This document shows positions 59,627 to 60,749 of a DNA stretch of 60,749 nucleotides, piece by piece. The stretch lies in NCBI GenBank assembly GCA_024220525.1, contig JAMYWO010000247.1, positions 1-60,749 of the forward strand, given 5' to 3'. Every line of letters starts with the position of its first letter. The first letter of the stretch is position 1. The stretch comes from Cochliopodium minus. Lineage: Eukaryota > Discosea > Himatismenida > Cochliopodiidae. The notes under the pieces were generated by a model. It was not told the DNA's origin. It was given only the letters and a program-made list of their open reading frames with translations, and did not search any database. The translations under genes and the position numbers were made by a program.

Positions 59627-60749
59627 ATGTTAAAGAGACCAAAGCAAGACAATGATTTTGATGAGGATAAAAAAATTCTTGAAGATGGATTGAATGAGAA
59701 AATAAGGAATGAAACCATCTCCCAATTTCTCACCACATATAAGCTCCAAAGCGGCCCGATCAAAGATGAAGATCAAAAGGAAGATAATGCTTTAAATATT
59801 CCTGCGATCGTTGATCTATGCATTCTGTCGCAAGAATTCTCGAGGAGATCAATGAATTGGCCATTGATAAAAATAGGAAAATTGGAAAGTAATAATTCTC
59901 ACTTTAAATATGTGGGAAATTACAAGTTAAAAAATCCATTTGACTATTTTGATAGATATCAACGAGGCAAGAAAAATATATATTCTTTTTGTCTTGATAA
60001 AATTTAAAAACTTGCGATACAATCACTTAACGAAAAATTATTTGCATTTTAAAGAGATTTCAATTCAAACATAGTAATTAAGTTATATCTCCAATATATC
60101 GATGTTTGATTTTTTTGTATCGTTAAAAATAGAAGACATTTTTTTAAAAAGTTGAAAATTTTTTCTTATGCATTTGTTTATGTTCATTAAAGTTTTTTAA
60201 AAAAATCATATACCCAAAAGATCTTGATGAAGAAATAGAAAAGATTCAAATACCTGAAGGGGTGATAGAATATTTGATGATAAATGGAGAAAAGATGATT
60301 TTGGCAGGAGGATCGATCACTGATATGATCTGCGGGAGGAGGGTGAAGGATTATGATCTCTTCTGCATCGGAGAAAGACCAAAGATAAATACAGATAACA
60401 TGTTAGAAACGATAAACAGCTATACCACTTTGGAAAAGAAAAAGATACAGATCATCAAAAGAATCTATTCTTCTCCTGAACAGGTGATAGGTGGATTCGA
60501 TCTTGAACCTTCCAAATTCTTCATGGATCACAACCTGCATATTTTTTGTACGGTGGGTGCGTTGATGAGTTTGATTCACAACATCAATCCTATCAACTTC
60601 AATTCTTACAGTTCTTCTTTCGTGAGAAGAATCAACAAATACAAAAGAAGCAAAGGTAAAATTAATTTTTTATTTATTTTTTATTTTTATTTTTATTTTT
60701 TATTTTTTATTTTTTATTTTTTATTTTTTATTTTTTATTTTTTATTTTT
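59627..60749 (+). CDS. NT-family gene, 5' part (exons 1-2); 3' part at 9001
   Basis: Exons 59627-59990 and 60221-60655; the window ends in the next intron. The ATG at 59627 begins MLKRPKQDNDFDEDKKILEDG, very close to copy 1. Motifs: LCILSQEFSRRSMNWPL (Ser in place of the usual Leu), AGGSITD, KDYDLF, GGFDLEPSKFF. Exon 2 has the same length as in copy 9 (435 bases). The exon ends in the split Gly codon that exon 9001-9185 of contig B completes. The first intron's borders (GTCTTG donor, AAAAG acceptor) are chosen by phase and similarity. Confidence 0.8.
60690..60749. repeat. TTTTTTA tandem repeat at window end
   Basis: Seven perfect 7-base units followed by five T, preceded by two 6-base units. 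It matches the repeat that opens contig B at 8799 and lies in the same position of a gene: an intron directly after the RRINKYK exon. Confidence 0.8.

Noticed and set aside
8799-60749. The NT array as an integrated giant-virus segment
   Set aside because: The core resembles viral nucleotidyltransferase-like proteins, but every gene has spliceosomal introns, some carry PBZ fingers, the neighbours are ordinary eukaryotic genes, and no capsid, packaging or viral polymerase genes are present.
1-60749. tRNA or rRNA genes
   Set aside because: I saw no cloverleaf-like segment or conserved rRNA core on reading; a covariance-model scan was not possible.

Overview
The window is AT-rich eukaryotic nuclear DNA with short GT-AG introns whose 3' halves are mostly T and A, some very small exons, and TAA, TAG and TGA all used as stops (standard code). 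No ribosomal, tRNA, transposase or reverse-transcriptase genes were seen. Ras-GEF, calponin-type CH, RCC1, F-box, USP15-like, Integrator subunit 3 and PH genes point to an amoeboid or other free-living protist. I cannot name the lineage.

The window is three pieces joined by single N bases at 8798 and 25319: A (1-8797), B (8799-25318), C (25320-60749). The printed order is probably not the true one. The last 77 bases of B are identical to the first 77 of A, and joining them makes one open PH/coiled-coil gene. C ends and B begins in the same TTTTTTA repeat, inside one intron of a gene whose first two exons are in C and last three in B, with phases that match. The order C-B-A is therefore likely.

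Layout as printed. 1-2439 (minus): 5' part of the PH/coiled-coil gene. 3121-4316 (minus): a two-membrane-span protein. 4632-8797 (plus): three tandem seven-span membrane protein genes, the last cut by the N. 8799-23453: tandem copies of a nucleotidyltransferase-like family (NT family), with one F-box gene (minus) between them. 23805-25318 (minus): 3' part of the PH/coiled-coil gene. 25451-27226: RasGEF catalytic domain. 27434-29579 (minus): an inverted NT-family copy. 29968-32394 (minus): CH-domain protein with a C-terminal membrane tail. 32728-37439 (minus): USP4/11/15-like deubiquitinase. 37951-39102: helical-repeat tail-anchored protein. 39157-42688 (minus): Integrator subunit 3. 42797-43923: RsuA/RluB-type pseudouridine synthase. 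43968-44996 (minus): small Cys-rich membrane protein. 45315-48295: RCC1-repeat protein in 24 exons. 48730-50422: F-box plus GRDP-like protein. 50470-51753: SPRY-like protein. 51862-60749: four more NT-family copies.

The most interesting content is the NT family: ten copies, nine apparently intact. Each has a variable charged N-terminal tail, an invariant helix (LCILLQEFSRRSMNWPL), a DNA polymerase beta-type nucleotidyltransferase core (AGGS...DYDLF, then a third acidic residue in GGFD), a conserved His-rich block, and a C-terminal part that is either a plain acidic tail or a poly(ADP-ribose)-binding zinc finger (PBZ). One PBZ copy (54638) starts with a near-perfect histone H3 tail. A histone-tail mimic, a nucleotidyltransferase core and a PAR-binding finger in one protein suggest an undescribed chromatin or DNA-damage-linked system. 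That function is inference.
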